DNA of 64,000 nt from positions 1 to 64,000 of the forward strand of contig CAJFEE010000012.1 of assembly GCA_904373265.1 (NCBI GenBank), written 5' to 3'. This document shows, piece after piece, positions 1 to 9,569 of the stretch. Origin of the DNA: Candidatus Harrysmithiimonas galli (lineage in GTDB: Bacteria; Bacillota; Bacilli; CAJFEE01). Every line of letters begins with the position of its first letter. Position 1 is the first letter of the stretch. The position numbers and the translations under genes were made by a program. Under the pieces are notes generated by a model. It had not been told where the DNA came from and made no database searches. It worked only from the letters and a program-made list of their open reading frames with translations.

Positions 1-105
1 TGAGTAAAGAAATACGCTCGCAAGTATGCTCTATTCCCAAGAAGCTCCCGCTTCAAGCGTTAAGAACCGTTAGGTTTAGCTAAGTGGTGAGTAGTTCACA
101 TTTAC
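1..105 (+). mobile_element. 3' end remnant of an IS200/IS605-type transposon
   Basis: A short frame ending at 68-70 reads QEAPASSVKNR-stop, the characteristic C-terminal tail of TnpB/OrfB proteins of IS200/IS605 elements. An in-frame stop at 5-7 shows that the visible frame is not intact, although the body of the gene would lie left of the window. Just downstream, GTGAGTAGTTCAC (87-99) can form a small hairpin like those at the right end of such elements, where the omega-RNA 3' end lies. The tail match is from memory of the family, and only about 20 codons are visible, so a full element to the left cannot be excluded. Confidence 0.5.
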
Positions 106-343
106 TGAAAAGAACGGTGGCTGGTATTTGCGGTTTTATTTTTTCTAAAATAAGTTGATCTTACTAGGATATGGCTTATTCTAGCATAAACAAACGGTTA
201 GTTAATTTTCTTCCAAAAAAAGATTGCATTTTCTTCCAGAACATGTTTTAATAGTTTCAAAGCTTCTGTTATAAAACAGAAATTGATAGATTTTAGTTAA
301 TAATACAGGATAGAAGCAAGTTTTTTAGAAAAATAAAAACAGC

Positions 344-360
344 GTTTCTTATTGCGAAAC
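344..360. promoter_or_regulatory. 17-bp operator-like palindrome, copy 1
   Basis: GTTTCTTATTGCGAAAC is a GTTTC-N7-GAAAC inverted repeat. It sits in a longer repeat unit (AAATAAAAAC, three variable bases, palindrome) that recurs 73 bp downstream. IclR-family regulators often bind palindromes of this type, and an IclR gene ends this gene group. The link to that regulator is inference. Confidence 0.5.
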
Positions 361-416
361 AAAATGAAGGTATGAAATGTGTTTTTATTTTATTTTTATT
401 AAAAAATAAAAACGAT

Positions 417-433
417 GTTTCTTATTGCGAAAC
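417..433. promoter_or_regulatory. 17-bp operator-like palindrome, copy 2
   Basis: This is an exact second copy of GTTTCTTATTGCGAAAC, again preceded by AAATAAAAAC and three variable bases. It lies just upstream of the ribosome-binding site of the first glycolate oxidase gene, where a bound repressor would block transcription. Its presence argues that the gene starts downstream at 453. Confidence 0.5.
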
Positions 434-452
434 GAAAGGGGTGCGATTCTAT

Positions 453-1778
453 ATGTGTGCGGTAGGTGTAAAGACAGATTTAGAAAGTATTTTAAATCAG
501 GAGAAAATAAAAGAGAAACATGAGGCAGGAATATATGGAAATGGTGCAGATATGATTGTTTATCCAACAACTGAAGAAGAAATTTCACAAATTCTGAAAT
601 ATGCTCATGATAACCGGAAAAAAATTGTCATTGAAGGCAATGGATCAAAAAGAGGTTTTGGCGGAACAGTGGAAACCTATGATATTTGTTTGAGCCTACG
701 AGACTATTGTGGAATTGTTGAGCATGCAGCCGGTGATATGACCGTTACTGTAAAAGCTGGTACACCGTTTCAGGAAGTGCAGACATATTTGAAGAAGGAA
801 AATCAGCGCATCTCAATGGATCCGTATAGTTTGCAAGCAGGAACAGTTGGCGGGATTATTGCTTCAAATGATAGTGGTCCCCGTCGTTTAAGCTATGGTT
901 CGGCTAGAGATTCTGTTATTGGAATGCGTGTGATTTACCCTGACGGGACATGTATCCGTTGTGGTGGTAAAGTGGTTAAGAATGTGGCTGGTTATGATAT
1001 GAATAAATTGTTTATCGGTTCTATGGGTACTCTTGCTGTAGTTACCGAAGTAACATTCAAAACGAAACCAACAGCTAAGTTTGAAAGTGTAATGTGTATT
1101 ACTGCACCAGAAAAGGAAGGAAAGCAGTTGAAAGATCTTGCCATTCGTTTACTCGATTCGGTGATGGAGCCGATTTCTTTGCAGTATGTTACTTGTGCAA
1201 CGAGTAAAAAACTTTTGGGTGTATCTGGTCCTACTTTGGTTGTTTCGTTTGAAGATGTAGAAAGCTCTGTACATTACGAGGAGAATTTTGTAAAAAGCCA
1301 GCTTTCTAAAGATGCCCAGGTTGTGATAAAAAGTCAGCAGGATGCAGAACAATTTTGGCTTGCTATGATGGCGCTGGCTCCGATTGTAAAAGAAAAAACA
1401 GAAGATGAAAACCACATAACGGTCGCAATGAAAATCGGTGTAAAAAATTTGGATGTCATAGATATAATGGAATACTGTGAAGTGATTTCCTATGAAAATC
1501 AGATTGAAATCCATGCGCATGGTGGTTTGGGGCACGGATTATGTGAAGTTTATTTAACTGGTAAGATGCAGCAAGTTATTGATAACATCAGTAGACTTGC
1601 ACAAAAGGCAGAGGTGCTTGGTGGACATTATACTATAAAGCATGCACCACTTAGTGTGCGGCGTTCCATCAATACATGGCAAAAGCATGAGGGAACTTTT
1701 GCATTGATGCAGGGTATTAAGAAAGCTTGTGATCCGAACGGAATTTTGAATGAAAAGCGATTTGTTGGGGGGATTTAA
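453..1778 (+). CDS. glcE: Glycolate oxidase FAD-binding subunit GlcE-like
   Basis: A 441-residue FAD-linked oxidase of the PCMH/FAD_binding_4 type. The FAD-binding fold fills roughly the first 200 residues, with the GGTVGGIIASNDSG-like loop near residue 130 and the KNVAGYDMNKL segment after it. The frame is open from an ATG at 372, but that start would put coding sequence over the second operator copy. The ATG at 453 has an AAAGGGG site 11 bases upstream and is preferred. It is followed after 2 bases by the Fe-S subunit gene, so the three oxidase genes form an operon. With GlcF and GlcD it oxidises glycolate (or D-lactate) to the 2-oxo acid. The adjacent malate synthase favours glycolate. Confidence 0.85.
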   Translation: MCAVGVKTDLESILNQEKIKEKHEAGIYGNGADMIVYPTTEEEISQILKYAHDNRKKIVIEGNGSKRGFGGTVETYDICLSLRDYCGIVEHAAGDMTVTVKAGTPFQEVQTYLKKENQRISMDPYSLQAGTVGGIIASNDSGPRRLSYGSARDSVIGMRVIYPDGTCIRCGGKVVKNVAGYDMNKLFIGSMGTLAVVTEVTFKTKPTAKFESVMCITAPEKEGKQLKDLAIRLLDSVMEPISLQYVTCATSKKLLGVSGPTLVVSFEDVESSVHYEENFVKSQLSKDAQVVIKSQQDAEQFWLAMMALAPIVKEKTEDENHITVAMKIGVKNLDVIDIMEYCEVISYENQIEIHAHGGLGHGLCEVYLTGKMQQVIDNISRLAQKAEVLGGHYTIKHAPLSVRRSINTWQKHEGTFALMQGIKKACDPNGILNEKRFVGGI

Positions 1779-1780
1779 CG

Positions 1781-3100
1781 ATGGAAATGCAGACAAAGAC
1801 CCCGGTTTTGGGGAACTATATTTATCCAGATTTACCGGATGCAAGCAAGTGGGCGGATTGTGTACACTGTGGAATGTGTCTGGAAACCTGCCCGACTTAT
1901 AATGTGACACAGCAAGAGCAAAATTCACCGCGCGGACGTGTACATTTAATGAAAAGTATTGCAGAAGGAAAAACGACGCTAAATGAGCAAATGGCCAAAC
2001 CAATTCAAGCTTGCATTGATTGTCGAGCTTGTACAACGGCTTGCCCAGCAGATGTTCAGGTTGGGGCTTTAATTGAAGAGGTTCGCGGTCAACTGCGTCA
2101 GGCTATGCCATTAAAAGGATGGAAAAAAATGGTAAACAACTTGATTTTGCATCAGTTGTTCCCGCATCAAAATCGTTTAAATCGGTTGGGCGGATTTTTA
2201 AAATTTTATCAAAAAAGCGGTTTACAAACTGTTACACGTAAAACTGGTTTGATTAAAATCATGCCAGATCATTTGGTAGATTTAGAAAGTGTTATGCCAG
2301 AAATTAAAAAGCCTGTACGAAAAAGATATAAGGATATGAAGGTGATTCCTGCAAAAGGTGAGATGAAAAATGAAGTTGCCTTTATGACAGGCTGTGTTAT
2401 GGATGTGATGTTTACAGAAGCCAATCAGGCAACCATTAATGTTTTAACAAGAAATGGAAACAATGTCACCATTCCAGAGAAGCAGGTTTGTTGTGGTGCA
2501 TTACATTTTCATACGGGTGAACGTGAAAAAGGAAAAGAATTGGCAAAGCAGAATATTATCGCTTTTGAAGAGGCAGGCACGATTGTAATTAACTCTGCAG
2601 GCTGTGGTTGTATGTTGAAAGAATATGAAGAGATTTTCCATGATGATCCAGAGTGGGCGGATCGCGCCAAAGCATTTTCCCGCAAGGTTCAAGATATTTC
2701 GAAATATTTGGTTGATACAGGTTATGTAGCACCCAAATCTAAAGTCAATGTGAAGTTGACTTATCATGATGCTTGTCATTTGGCACATGGGCAAGGGATT
2801 CGCAAAGAACCACGTGAACTGATTCAAAGCATTCCAGGTGTCGAGCTGATAGAAATGGAAAACTCAGATCGTTGTTGTGGAAGTGGTGGTGTATACAATG
2901 TTTTGCAGCCTGATTTAGCTGGGGCAGTTTTAAAACAGAAAATGGAATTTGTTCCTGATGATGTTGAATTGGTAGTTATGGGAAATCCTGGTTGTATGCT
3001 GCAAATGTCAATGGGAGTCAAAAAATATGGAAATGGGCAGAGAGTCATTCACATTATGGAATTAATGGATCAAGCTTACCAAAAAGAGGAGGTAGAGTAA
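1781..3100 (+). CDS. glcF: Glycolate oxidase iron-sulfur subunit GlcF
   Basis: A 439-residue protein with two N-terminal 4Fe-4S motifs, CVHCGMCLETCP near residue 27 and CIDCRACTTACP near 77. Two CCG-type cysteine-rich domains follow, with CCGALHF near 237 and CCGSGGVY near 365. This is the standard layout of GlcF and of related lactate-oxidase subunits. It passes electrons from the flavin subunits towards the quinone pool at the membrane surface. The start is preceded by a GGGGGGA site, and its TAA stop overlaps the ATG of the next gene (TAATG), which implies translational coupling. Confidence 0.9.
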   Translation: MEMQTKTPVLGNYIYPDLPDASKWADCVHCGMCLETCPTYNVTQQEQNSPRGRVHLMKSIAEGKTTLNEQMAKPIQACIDCRACTTACPADVQVGALIEEVRGQLRQAMPLKGWKKMVNNLILHQLFPHQNRLNRLGGFLKFYQKSGLQTVTRKTGLIKIMPDHLVDLESVMPEIKKPVRKRYKDMKVIPAKGEMKNEVAFMTGCVMDVMFTEANQATINVLTRNGNNVTIPEKQVCCGALHFHTGEREKGKELAKQNIIAFEEAGTIVINSAGCGCMLKEYEEIFHDDPEWADRAKAFSRKVQDISKYLVDTGYVAPKSKVNVKLTYHDACHLAHGQGIRKEPRELIQSIPGVELIEMENSDRCCGSGGVYNVLQPDLAGAVLKQKMEFVPDDVELVVMGNPGCMLQMSMGVKKYGNGQRVIHIMELMDQAYQKEEVE

Positions 3101-4536
3101 TGAATAAATCTGTTTTACATACCGATGATCCGCATATTTTATGTTTAGCAAAATTATTAAACGGATTTCAACCGATTCTTTTTGAAAAAGAGGATTTAAT
3201 CGCTTATGATTGTGATGGATTTACATTGCATCGCCACTTGCCTAAAGCAGTTGTTTTTCCTGAAACAACTGAGGAGGTAGCAGCTGTTGTAAAATATTGT
3301 CATACCCATCAATTGCCATTTTTGGCTCGTGGTGCTGGAACAGGCTTGAGTGGTGGAGCGATTCCATTAAATGGTGAGGTAGTGATTAGTCTGGCAAGAA
3401 TGAGAAAATTGCTTGAAGTAGATTTAGAGAATCGCAGAGCAGTGATACAACCAGGTTACGTCAACCTGAAGCTAACCAATCAAATTGCAAACAAAGGTTA
3501 TTATTATGCTCCTGATCCATCTAGTCAATATTGCTGTACAATTGGTGGAAATGTTGCAGAGAATGCAGGTGGTGCGCACTGTTTGAAATATGGTGTGACG
3601 ACAAACCATATTTTGGGGCTTGAGGTGGTTTTGCCAAATGGTGAGATTGTAGAATTTGGAACCAATGGCATCAGTGACAGCCCCGGCTATGACTTAGTTG
3701 GATTGTTTACTGGTTCAGAAGGAACTTTGGGGATTACAACGAAAATCATTGTTCGTATTTTAAAAAATCCGGAAGGAAAAAAGACAGTACTTGCATATTT
3801 TGATAAAGTAGAAGATGGAAGCCAAGCTGTTTCAGATATTATTTCTGCTGGAATTGTGCCAGCAGCCTTAGAAATGATGGATCAAACGGCAATTGAAGGT
3901 GTGGAAAACGGGGGCTATCCAGTAGGACATCCGCGGGATATTGAAGCACTTTTATTGATTGAAGTAGATGGTATTGAAGCTGGTATTGATGAACAAATTG
4001 AAGAAATTTTGACTGTATGTCGTGCTAGAAATGTGCGAGAGGTCAAGGTTGCACAAACTGAAGCAGAGAGAAAGCGTTGGTGGGATAACCGAAAAACGGG
4101 ATTTGGCGCTATGGGAACCATTTCACCAGATTATTTGGTACAAGACGGCGTAATTCCGCGAGGTAAGCTGCCACAAGTGCTCAGTCGAATTCGTAAAATT
4201 AGTCAGAAATACAATTTAAGAATTGCCAATGTATTTCATGCTGGGGACGGGAATTTGCATCCACTCGTTTTATTTGATGCCAATGTTCCTGGAGAAAGTG
4301 AGCGAGCATTAAAGGCTGGAAGCGAGTGTTTACTGGCATGTGCAGAGCTTGGGGGTACGATTACTGGTGAGCATGGGGTTGGAATCGAAAAACGTGAAGA
4401 AATGCGTTATGTTTTCAATGATGAGGAAATCATTGCACAAACAAATATCCGAGCTGTCTTTAATCCTGATAATCTTTTAAATGCAGGAAAGCTATTCCCA
4501 ACACCAGGGAAATGTATTGAAGTGAAGCAAGTATAG
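3100..4536 (+). CDS. glcD: Glycolate oxidase catalytic FAD subunit GlcD
   Basis: A 478-residue FAD-linked oxidase with the FAD-binding segment GAGTGLSGGA near residue 78. The FAD-oxidase C-terminal domain ends with the GEHGVG motif near residue 423, a landmark of GlcD/D-lactate dehydrogenase enzymes. The start at 3100 overlaps the stop of glcF and is preceded by AGAGGAGG. The longer frame from 2992 would run deep into glcF and has no such site. The gene order glcE-glcF-glcD differs from the E. coli order D-E-F. The substrate could be glycolate or D-lactate, with glycolate favoured by the adjacent malate synthase. Confidence 0.9.
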   Translation: MNKSVLHTDDPHILCLAKLLNGFQPILFEKEDLIAYDCDGFTLHRHLPKAVVFPETTEEVAAVVKYCHTHQLPFLARGAGTGLSGGAIPLNGEVVISLARMRKLLEVDLENRRAVIQPGYVNLKLTNQIANKGYYYAPDPSSQYCCTIGGNVAENAGGAHCLKYGVTTNHILGLEVVLPNGEIVEFGTNGISDSPGYDLVGLFTGSEGTLGITTKIIVRILKNPEGKKTVLAYFDKVEDGSQAVSDIISAGIVPAALEMMDQTAIEGVENGGYPVGHPRDIEALLLIEVDGIEAGIDEQIEEILTVCRARNVREVKVAQTEAERKRWWDNRKTGFGAMGTISPDYLVQDGVIPRGKLPQVLSRIRKISQKYNLRIANVFHAGDGNLHPLVLFDANVPGESERALKAGSECLLACAELGGTITGEHGVGIEKREEMRYVFNDEEIIAQTNIRAVFNPDNLLNAGKLFPTPGKCIEVKQV

Positions 4537-4646
4537 CGTATAAAAGTGAGAGTCTATGATGGCAAGCTTGATTTGATGTGTTTTAAAGGGCTGATGGCAG
4601 CTTATAAATATAGTAATTTATTGATCAAATGTGGGGAGGATTTCAT

Positions 4647-6824
4647 ATGACAAATTATGTAAAAGTAGGAAGATTGCAAGTGGCAGATGTATTGTACCAT
4701 TTTATTAATGAAAAGGCATTGCCAGAAACACAGGTGGAACAGGCAGCATTTTGGGATGGGTTTGAAAAAATTATATATGATTTACAGCCAAAAAATAAAG
4801 TTTTATTGCAAAAAAGAGATGAAATGCAAGAAAAATTGGATCAATGGTACAACACACATAAAGGAAACTATGATTTTAATGAATACCGTTCATTTTTGGA
4901 GGAAATAGGATATTTGGAAAAAGAGGTTTCCGATTTTAAAATAGGCACACAAAATGTCGATTATGAAATTGCCGCACAACCCGGTCCACAGTTGGTTGTT
5001 CCAGGAAATAACGCACGTTATGCGATCAATGCAGTAAATGCACGCTGGGGCAGCTTATATGATGCACTGTATGGTACCGATGCCATTTCGGAAAGCGGTG
5101 GTGCCGAACGCAAGGGTACATATAATCCGGTTCGCGGACAAAAAGTAATTGATTTTGCCAAGGAGTTTTTGGATCAAGCAGCACCACTTGCAGAAGGTTC
5201 TCATAAAGAGATAACAGCTTATACCATTCAAAACGGTAAGCTTGTTGTTACATTAGAAAACGGAACGCAAACGGGTTTAAAGGATGCAGCGAAATTGAAA
5301 GGTTATCAAGGTGATGCAGCGAACCCAGATGCGATTTTATTGGAAAATCATCGTCTCCATTTTGAGATTCAAATTGATAAAAATCATCAAATCGGTGCAA
5401 CAGATCTAGCAGGGGTAAAAGATATTTTGATGGAAGCAGCCGTTACTACCATTATGGACTGTGAAGATTCGGTAACTGCGGTAGATGCGGTAGATAAAAC
5501 ATTGGTATATGAAAACTGGTTAGGTGTGATGAAGGGCAATATTTCTGCAAGTTTTACAAAAGGAAAAAAAGAAATCACACGTACACTGAATCCAGATCGT
5601 TCCTATATATCTCCGGATGGTGTATCTTTTCAATTGTCTGGTCGTTCCTTACTGTTTATTCGTAGTGTTGGTCATTTAATGAGCAACTCCGCCATTCTTT
5701 TAGAGGATGGTTCAGAAATTCAAGAAGGAATTATGGATCAAGTAATCTGCAGCTTAATTGGTAAGCATACACTGCTTGGAAATGGACCTTATCAAAATAC
5801 AAAAGAAGGATCGATTTATATTGTAAAGCCTAAAATGCATGGTTCAGAGGAAGTTGCGTTTGCCAATGAACTGTTCAATCGTACAGAAGATTTGCTTGGC
5901 TTAGAAAGATATACGATTAAAATCGGTGTTATGGATGAAGAACGCCGGACATCATTAAATTTAAAAAATTGTATTGCGGCTGTAAAGGATCGCGTTGTAT
6001 TTATTAATACCGGTTTCCTTGACCGAACTGGAGATGAAATTCATACTTCTATGGAAGCTGGTCCAATGATTCGCAAAAATGATATGAAGTCTTCTGTATG
6101 GCTAGCTGGCTATGAAAAAAATAATGTCAATGTTGGTCTAGGTGTGGGCTTCCAAGGCGTTGCACAAATCGGAAAAGGAATGTGGGCGATGCCAGATGCT
6201 ATGGCAGCGATGCTGGAACAGAAAATCGGACATCTAAAAGCTGGCGGAAATACAGCATGGGTTCCATCGCCAACAGCTGCAGTTCTCCATGCGTTGCATT
6301 ATCATCAAATGAATGTGTTGAATGTACAAGATGATTTAATGAAGCAAATTCAACCATTAAAAGATGATATTTTACAAGTCCCGGTTGCCAAAGAAATTTG
6401 TTGGACAGAGGATGAAATTTTAGAAGAATTGAACAATAACGCGCAAAGTATTTTGGGTTATGTTGTGCGCTGGGTAGATCAAGGTATTGGTTGTTCAAAA
6501 GTGCCAGATTATTATAATGTACCGTTGATGGAAGACCGTGCAACATTGCGGATTTCCAGCCAACATATGGCAAATTGGTTGCGTCATGGGGTTTGTACAA
6601 AAGAGCAAGTGATGACAGCTTTTCGTGAAATGGCAAAAGTTGTGGATAAGCAAAATGAAGGGGATGCCGCTTATATTCCAATGGCAAAAGATTATGATGA
6701 TTCTGTATCCTTCCAAGCTGCATTGGATTTAGTGTTTAAAGGTTGTGCACAGCCAAATGGTTATACTGAACCGATTTTGCATCAAAAACGAATTGAATTT
6801 AAAGCAAAGCACGGCATTCAATAA
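4647..6824 (+). CDS. glcB: Malate synthase G
   Basis: A 725-residue protein, the usual length of the single-chain malate synthase G. It condenses glyoxylate with acetyl-CoA to give malate in the cytosol. The segment [17 protein letters not shown] near residue 270 and the later [13 protein letters not shown] stretch are typical of the family. The ATG at 4647 has a GGGGAGGA site 6 bases upstream. An upstream in-frame ATG at 4629 overlaps that site and is rejected. The gene follows the glycolate oxidase by 110 bases, so glycolate carbon can enter central metabolism through glyoxylate and malate. No isocitrate lyase gene is in the window, so the glyoxylate here probably comes from glycolate. Confidence 0.95.
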   Translation: MTNYVKVGRLQVADVLYHFINEKALPETQVEQAAFWDGFEKIIYDLQPKNKVLLQKRDEMQEKLDQWYNTHKGNYDFNEYRSFLEEIGYLEKEVSDFKIGTQNVDYEIAAQPGPQLVVPGNNARYAINAVNARWGSLYDALYGTDAISESGGAERKGTYNPVRGQKVIDFAKEFLDQAAPLAEGSHKEITAYTIQNGKLVVTLENGTQTGLKDAAKLKGYQGDAANPDAILLENHRLHFEIQIDKNHQIGATDLAGVKDILMEAAVTTIMDCEDSVTAVDAVDKTLVYENWLGVMKGNISASFTKGKKEITRTLNPDRSYISPDGVSFQLSGRSLLFIRSVGHLMSNSAILLEDGSEIQEGIMDQVICSLIGKHTLLGNGPYQNTKEGSIYIVKPKMHGSEEVAFANELFNRTEDLLGLERYTIKIGVMDEERRTSLNLKNCIAAVKDRVVFINTGFLDRTGDEIHTSMEAGPMIRKNDMKSSVWLAGYEKNNVNVGLGVGFQGVAQIGKGMWAMPDAMAAMLEQKIGHLKAGGNTAWVPSPTAAVLHALHYHQMNVLNVQDDLMKQIQPLKDDILQVPVAKEICWTEDEILEELNNNAQSILGYVVRWVDQGIGCSKVPDYYNVPLMEDRATLRISSQHMANWLRHGVCTKEQVMTAFREMAKVVDKQNEGDAAYIPMAKDYDDSVSFQAALDLVFKGCAQPNGYTEPILHQKRIEFKAKHGIQ

Positions 6825-6860
6825 GAAATATAAATGCTATAAAATATTGTGTAAGATGCG

Positions 6861-6892
6861 GCGGCAGATTTTGTGGTCTGTCGCTTAGGTTT
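6861..6892 (+). terminator. Hairpin terminator after malate synthase
   Basis: GCGGCAGA and TCTGTCGC form an 8-bp stem (one G-T pair) around an 8-base loop, followed by a short T-rich run. It lies between malate synthase and the FAH gene and may only partly end transcription. Confidence 0.55.
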
Positions 6893-6930
6893 TTCATTCA
6901 GGATAAACAACGAAGAGAGGTTAAAAATTT

Positions 6931-7689
6931 ATGAAATTTGCACGTTTTTCAGTTGAAGAACAAATTTATACCGGAGTATTGGAAAATGAACAGTTTCAAG
7001 TGATTGATGGCTGCATGTTTGGGGGATGGACATATACAGGAGAAAGTTTTGCATTAGCGGATGTGAAACTTTTGGCACCGCTCGTTCCAAATCAAATTAT
7101 TGGAATTGGAGCAAACTTTGTAGCAACAAAAGAAGAATTGCCAAGCGAGCTGCCAGAGATTCCGATTTTCTTTAATAAGCCAGTTGCATCGGTTATTGGG
7201 CCAAATGATGAAATAAAAATCCCAAAAGGTGTTGATGAAATTAAATTTGAATCTGAGCTTGCGGTTATCATCGGTAAAGAAATGAAAGATGTCGCTGTTG
7301 AAAATGTTTTGGATTATGTATTTGGATATACGGTAACAAATGATGTGACAGCGCCACAGTTTTTTGTCAATAATGGTGGTAACTGGTTTGTCGGAAAAAG
7401 TTTTGATACATTTACACCGCTCGGCCCCTTTATTGAAACCGAGTTAAATCCGAAAGATGTTGTTGTTGAGGCATATGTGAATGGAATTCAAAAGCAAAAT
7501 AGTTCAACAGAATTGATGATCGTTCCAATCCGTGAAATGATTGCATATTTATCGTCTGTAACAACATTAAAGCCAGGTGATGTGATTTTAACAGGCAGCC
7601 CGGTTGGAGCGGAATTTATTGGTCATCAAGATGAAATTTCATGTGAAATTAAGCAAATTGGTGTGTTGAAAAACCGTTTAGTCAAATAG
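6931..7689 (+). CDS. Fumarylacetoacetate hydrolase (FAH) family protein
   Basis: A 252-residue protein of the FAH superfamily. The metal-binding acidic motif FESELAVIIGK sits near residue 110, followed by VTNDVTA and the KSFDTFTPLGP stretch, as in acylpyruvate hydrolases. Members hydrolyse acylpyruvates, decarboxylate oxaloacetate or tautomerise oxaloacetate. The position directly behind malate synthase suggests a C4-dicarboxylate or oxo-acid substrate, but the sequence does not decide it. The start has GAAGAGAGG upstream. A strong terminator closes the unit at 7702-7746. Confidence 0.8.
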   Translation: MKFARFSVEEQIYTGVLENEQFQVIDGCMFGGWTYTGESFALADVKLLAPLVPNQIIGIGANFVATKEELPSELPEIPIFFNKPVASVIGPNDEIKIPKGVDEIKFESELAVIIGKEMKDVAVENVLDYVFGYTVTNDVTAPQFFVNNGGNWFVGKSFDTFTPLGPFIETELNPKDVVVEAYVNGIQKQNSSTELMIVPIREMIAYLSSVTTLKPGDVILTGSPVGAEFIGHQDEISCEIKQIGVLKNRLVK

Positions 7690-7701
7690 AATTTTTTTAA
7701 T

Positions 7702-7746
7702 CTCAAGGGAATCAGCAAAAATTTGATTTCTTTGAGGTATTTTTTT
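7702..7746 (+). terminator. Strong intrinsic terminator after the FAH gene
   Basis: A 13-bp stem with three G-T pairs (CTCAAGGGAATCA with TGATTTCTTTGAG) and a short loop is followed by a run of T. It ends the glycolate gene group before the regulator promoter. Confidence 0.8.
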
Positions 7747-7789
7747 GAATTGATTTCATGCAGAGAATATGCAGATTGTAAATAAGATA

Positions 7790-7817
7790 TGCTATAATAG
7801 TATTAACAATTTGTTAA
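7790..7817 (+). promoter_or_regulatory. Extended -10 promoter with palindromic operator for the IclR gene
   Basis: TGC-TATAAT (7790-7798) is an extended -10 element; no good -35 is seen. Immediately downstream lies TTAACAA-T-TTGTTAA (7803-7817), a perfect palindrome overlapping the likely transcription start. That placement fits autorepression by the regulator encoded next. Confidence 0.5.
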
Positions 7818-7851
7818 AAAATCTCTGTACCATGGAAGGAAGGTGAGAGAT

Positions 7852-8640
7852 TTGACACAAGAAAATATGGTAAAGTCAGTTGGGCGGGCATTGGATATTA
7901 TCCGACTGATTAGTAATAGCCGTAATGGGATGGGTGTAACGGAAATTGCAAATCAAATGGATATTAATAAAAGTTCAGTTTATCGTATTCTAGCGACCTT
8001 AGCACAATATGGGTATGTGGAAAAAGATCATGAACATGAAAAATATAAATTGGGTTATACATTTTTGGATATTGGTGCAAGGTTACTTGAATCCATTGAT
8101 TTGCGCAAGGAAGCTATGCCTTATTTACTGCAATTAGAAGAAGAAACCAATGAAGTCATTCACCTCGTTGTCTATGATCAAGGTGAGGTGGTTTATATTG
8201 AAAAACTGGAAGGAACTGAATTGATGCGCATGCATTCACAAGTTGGAAAACGTGCACCGATGCATTGTACATCGGTTGGGAAGGCAATTTTGGCTTACTT
8301 ACCAGAGGAAAAAGTAAAAGAAATTTTGTCTGAAAAAGGAATGCCAGCACATACAGAATATACTTATACGAATGAAGAAGATTTGTTTCAAGATTTACAA
8401 AGAATTAGACAATATGGTTATGCACTGGATTTAGAAGAAAATGAGTATGGCATTACTTGTGTTGCCATACCACTTTTTGATTATAATAATCATGTTTGTG
8501 CAGCAGTGAGTGTATCGGGTTCAACAATCCGCATGACAAAAGAAAAAATGGAGAAATTGTATCCGCGAATGACCGAAATTGGACAGCAAATTTCTTTGCG
8601 CCTTGGTTGTAAGATGTCTTTTCCTTCCGAGAAAAAATAA
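7852..8640 (+). CDS. IclR-family transcriptional regulator
   Basis: About 262 residues with an N-terminal winged helix-turn-helix (GVTEIANQMDINKSSVYRILATL) and the C-terminal IclR effector domain (CTSVGKAILAYLPEE). The family binds small organic acids and represses or activates neighbouring catabolic genes. A GTG at 7843 opens the frame but sits inside the purine-rich ribosome-binding region. The TTG at 7852 is better spaced from AAGGTGAG. The neighbouring glycolate genes suggest that glycolate or glyoxylate is the effector, which is inference. Confidence 0.88.
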   Translation: MTQENMVKSVGRALDIIRLISNSRNGMGVTEIANQMDINKSSVYRILATLAQYGYVEKDHEHEKYKLGYTFLDIGARLLESIDLRKEAMPYLLQLEEETNEVIHLVVYDQGEVVYIEKLEGTELMRMHSQVGKRAPMHCTSVGKAILAYLPEEKVKEILSEKGMPAHTEYTYTNEEDLFQDLQRIRQYGYALDLEENEYGITCVAIPLFDYNNHVCAAVSVSGSTIRMTKEKMEKLYPRMTEIGQQISLRLGCKMSFPSEKK

Positions 8641-8681
8641 AAATTCGTTTGAAGAATATTATTTCTGAAAGGGAGATGTAC

Positions 8682-9569
8682 ATGAATTTATTACAGTTAA
8701 AATATTTTCAAGAAGTTGCCCGTTTGGAACATATGACAAAAGCGGCAGAGTCATTGAATGTTTCACAACCTTCCATCAGCAATACCATTTCCCGCTTAGA
8801 AAAGGAGTTAGGGGTTCCACTGTTTGTTAGACAAGGTCGGCAAATTCGTCTAACACCATATGGACAAGCATTTTTAAAGCGTGTAAATCGTTCTTTTTTT
8901 GAATTGGATGAAGGAGTTGCTGAGTTAAAGGAAATGACTGGATTGGAGCGTGGCTATATTTCGATTTCTACAACGCTTGCCAGTATTATGCCTTATTTGT
9001 TAAAGGATTATTTAATTAGTTATCCGAAAAACAAAATTATTCAGAAACAAGCATTTTCAACCGAGGACATCAAAAAACAGCTAATTAACAATGAAATTGA
9101 TTTATGTATTTCTTGGCTGCCAATTATTGATGAGGATATTGAATGGCTGCCGTTAAAAATGGAACAAATTTATATTTCTGTTCCAGCAGACCATCGACTG
9201 GCTCGTCGAAAAAAAATTGATTTAATGGAATTGACAAATGAAAAATTTATCAGTTTGACACCGGAATATGCTTTTCGGAAAGTAACGGATGATTTTTGTT
9301 ATCGTGCTGGATTTGAACCAGATATTTCTATTCAAGTTACAGATGCCAGTGCATTGCATTTGTTTGTTCATCAAGGATATGGCATAACGTTTACCCCAGC
9401 CTTTTTATTTTCTCCAACACAGCATTTGAATTGTGTACATATTTTAATCAACAATCCGGGCTGTCGCTGTACAATCGGACTTGCTTGGCATAGAAATCAT
9501 AATATGTCACAGTCAGCAAAAGAATTTATTGAGTTTACGACACGGTTTTTTCAAGAATCAGAGGAATAG
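8682..9569 (+). CDS. LysR-family transcriptional regulator
   Basis: A 295-residue LysR protein. Its N-terminal helix-turn-helix (MTKAAESLNVSQPSISNTISRLEKELG) is followed by a substrate-binding domain in the remaining two thirds. The start at 8682 follows AAAGGGAGA, and upstream in-frame codons lack a site. It lies 41 bases behind the IclR gene in the same direction and may be co-transcribed. No divergent target gene is visible, so its regulon is unknown. LysR proteins normally activate genes in response to a small-molecule co-inducer. Confidence 0.88.
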   Translation: MNLLQLKYFQEVARLEHMTKAAESLNVSQPSISNTISRLEKELGVPLFVRQGRQIRLTPYGQAFLKRVNRSFFELDEGVAELKEMTGLERGYISISTTLASIMPYLLKDYLISYPKNKIIQKQAFSTEDIKKQLINNEIDLCISWLPIIDEDIEWLPLKMEQIYISVPADHRLARRKKIDLMELTNEKFISLTPEYAFRKVTDDFCYRAGFEPDISIQVTDASALHLFVHQGYGITFTPAFLFSPTQHLNCVHILINNPGCRCTIGLAWHRNHNMSQSAKEFIEFTTRFFQESEE

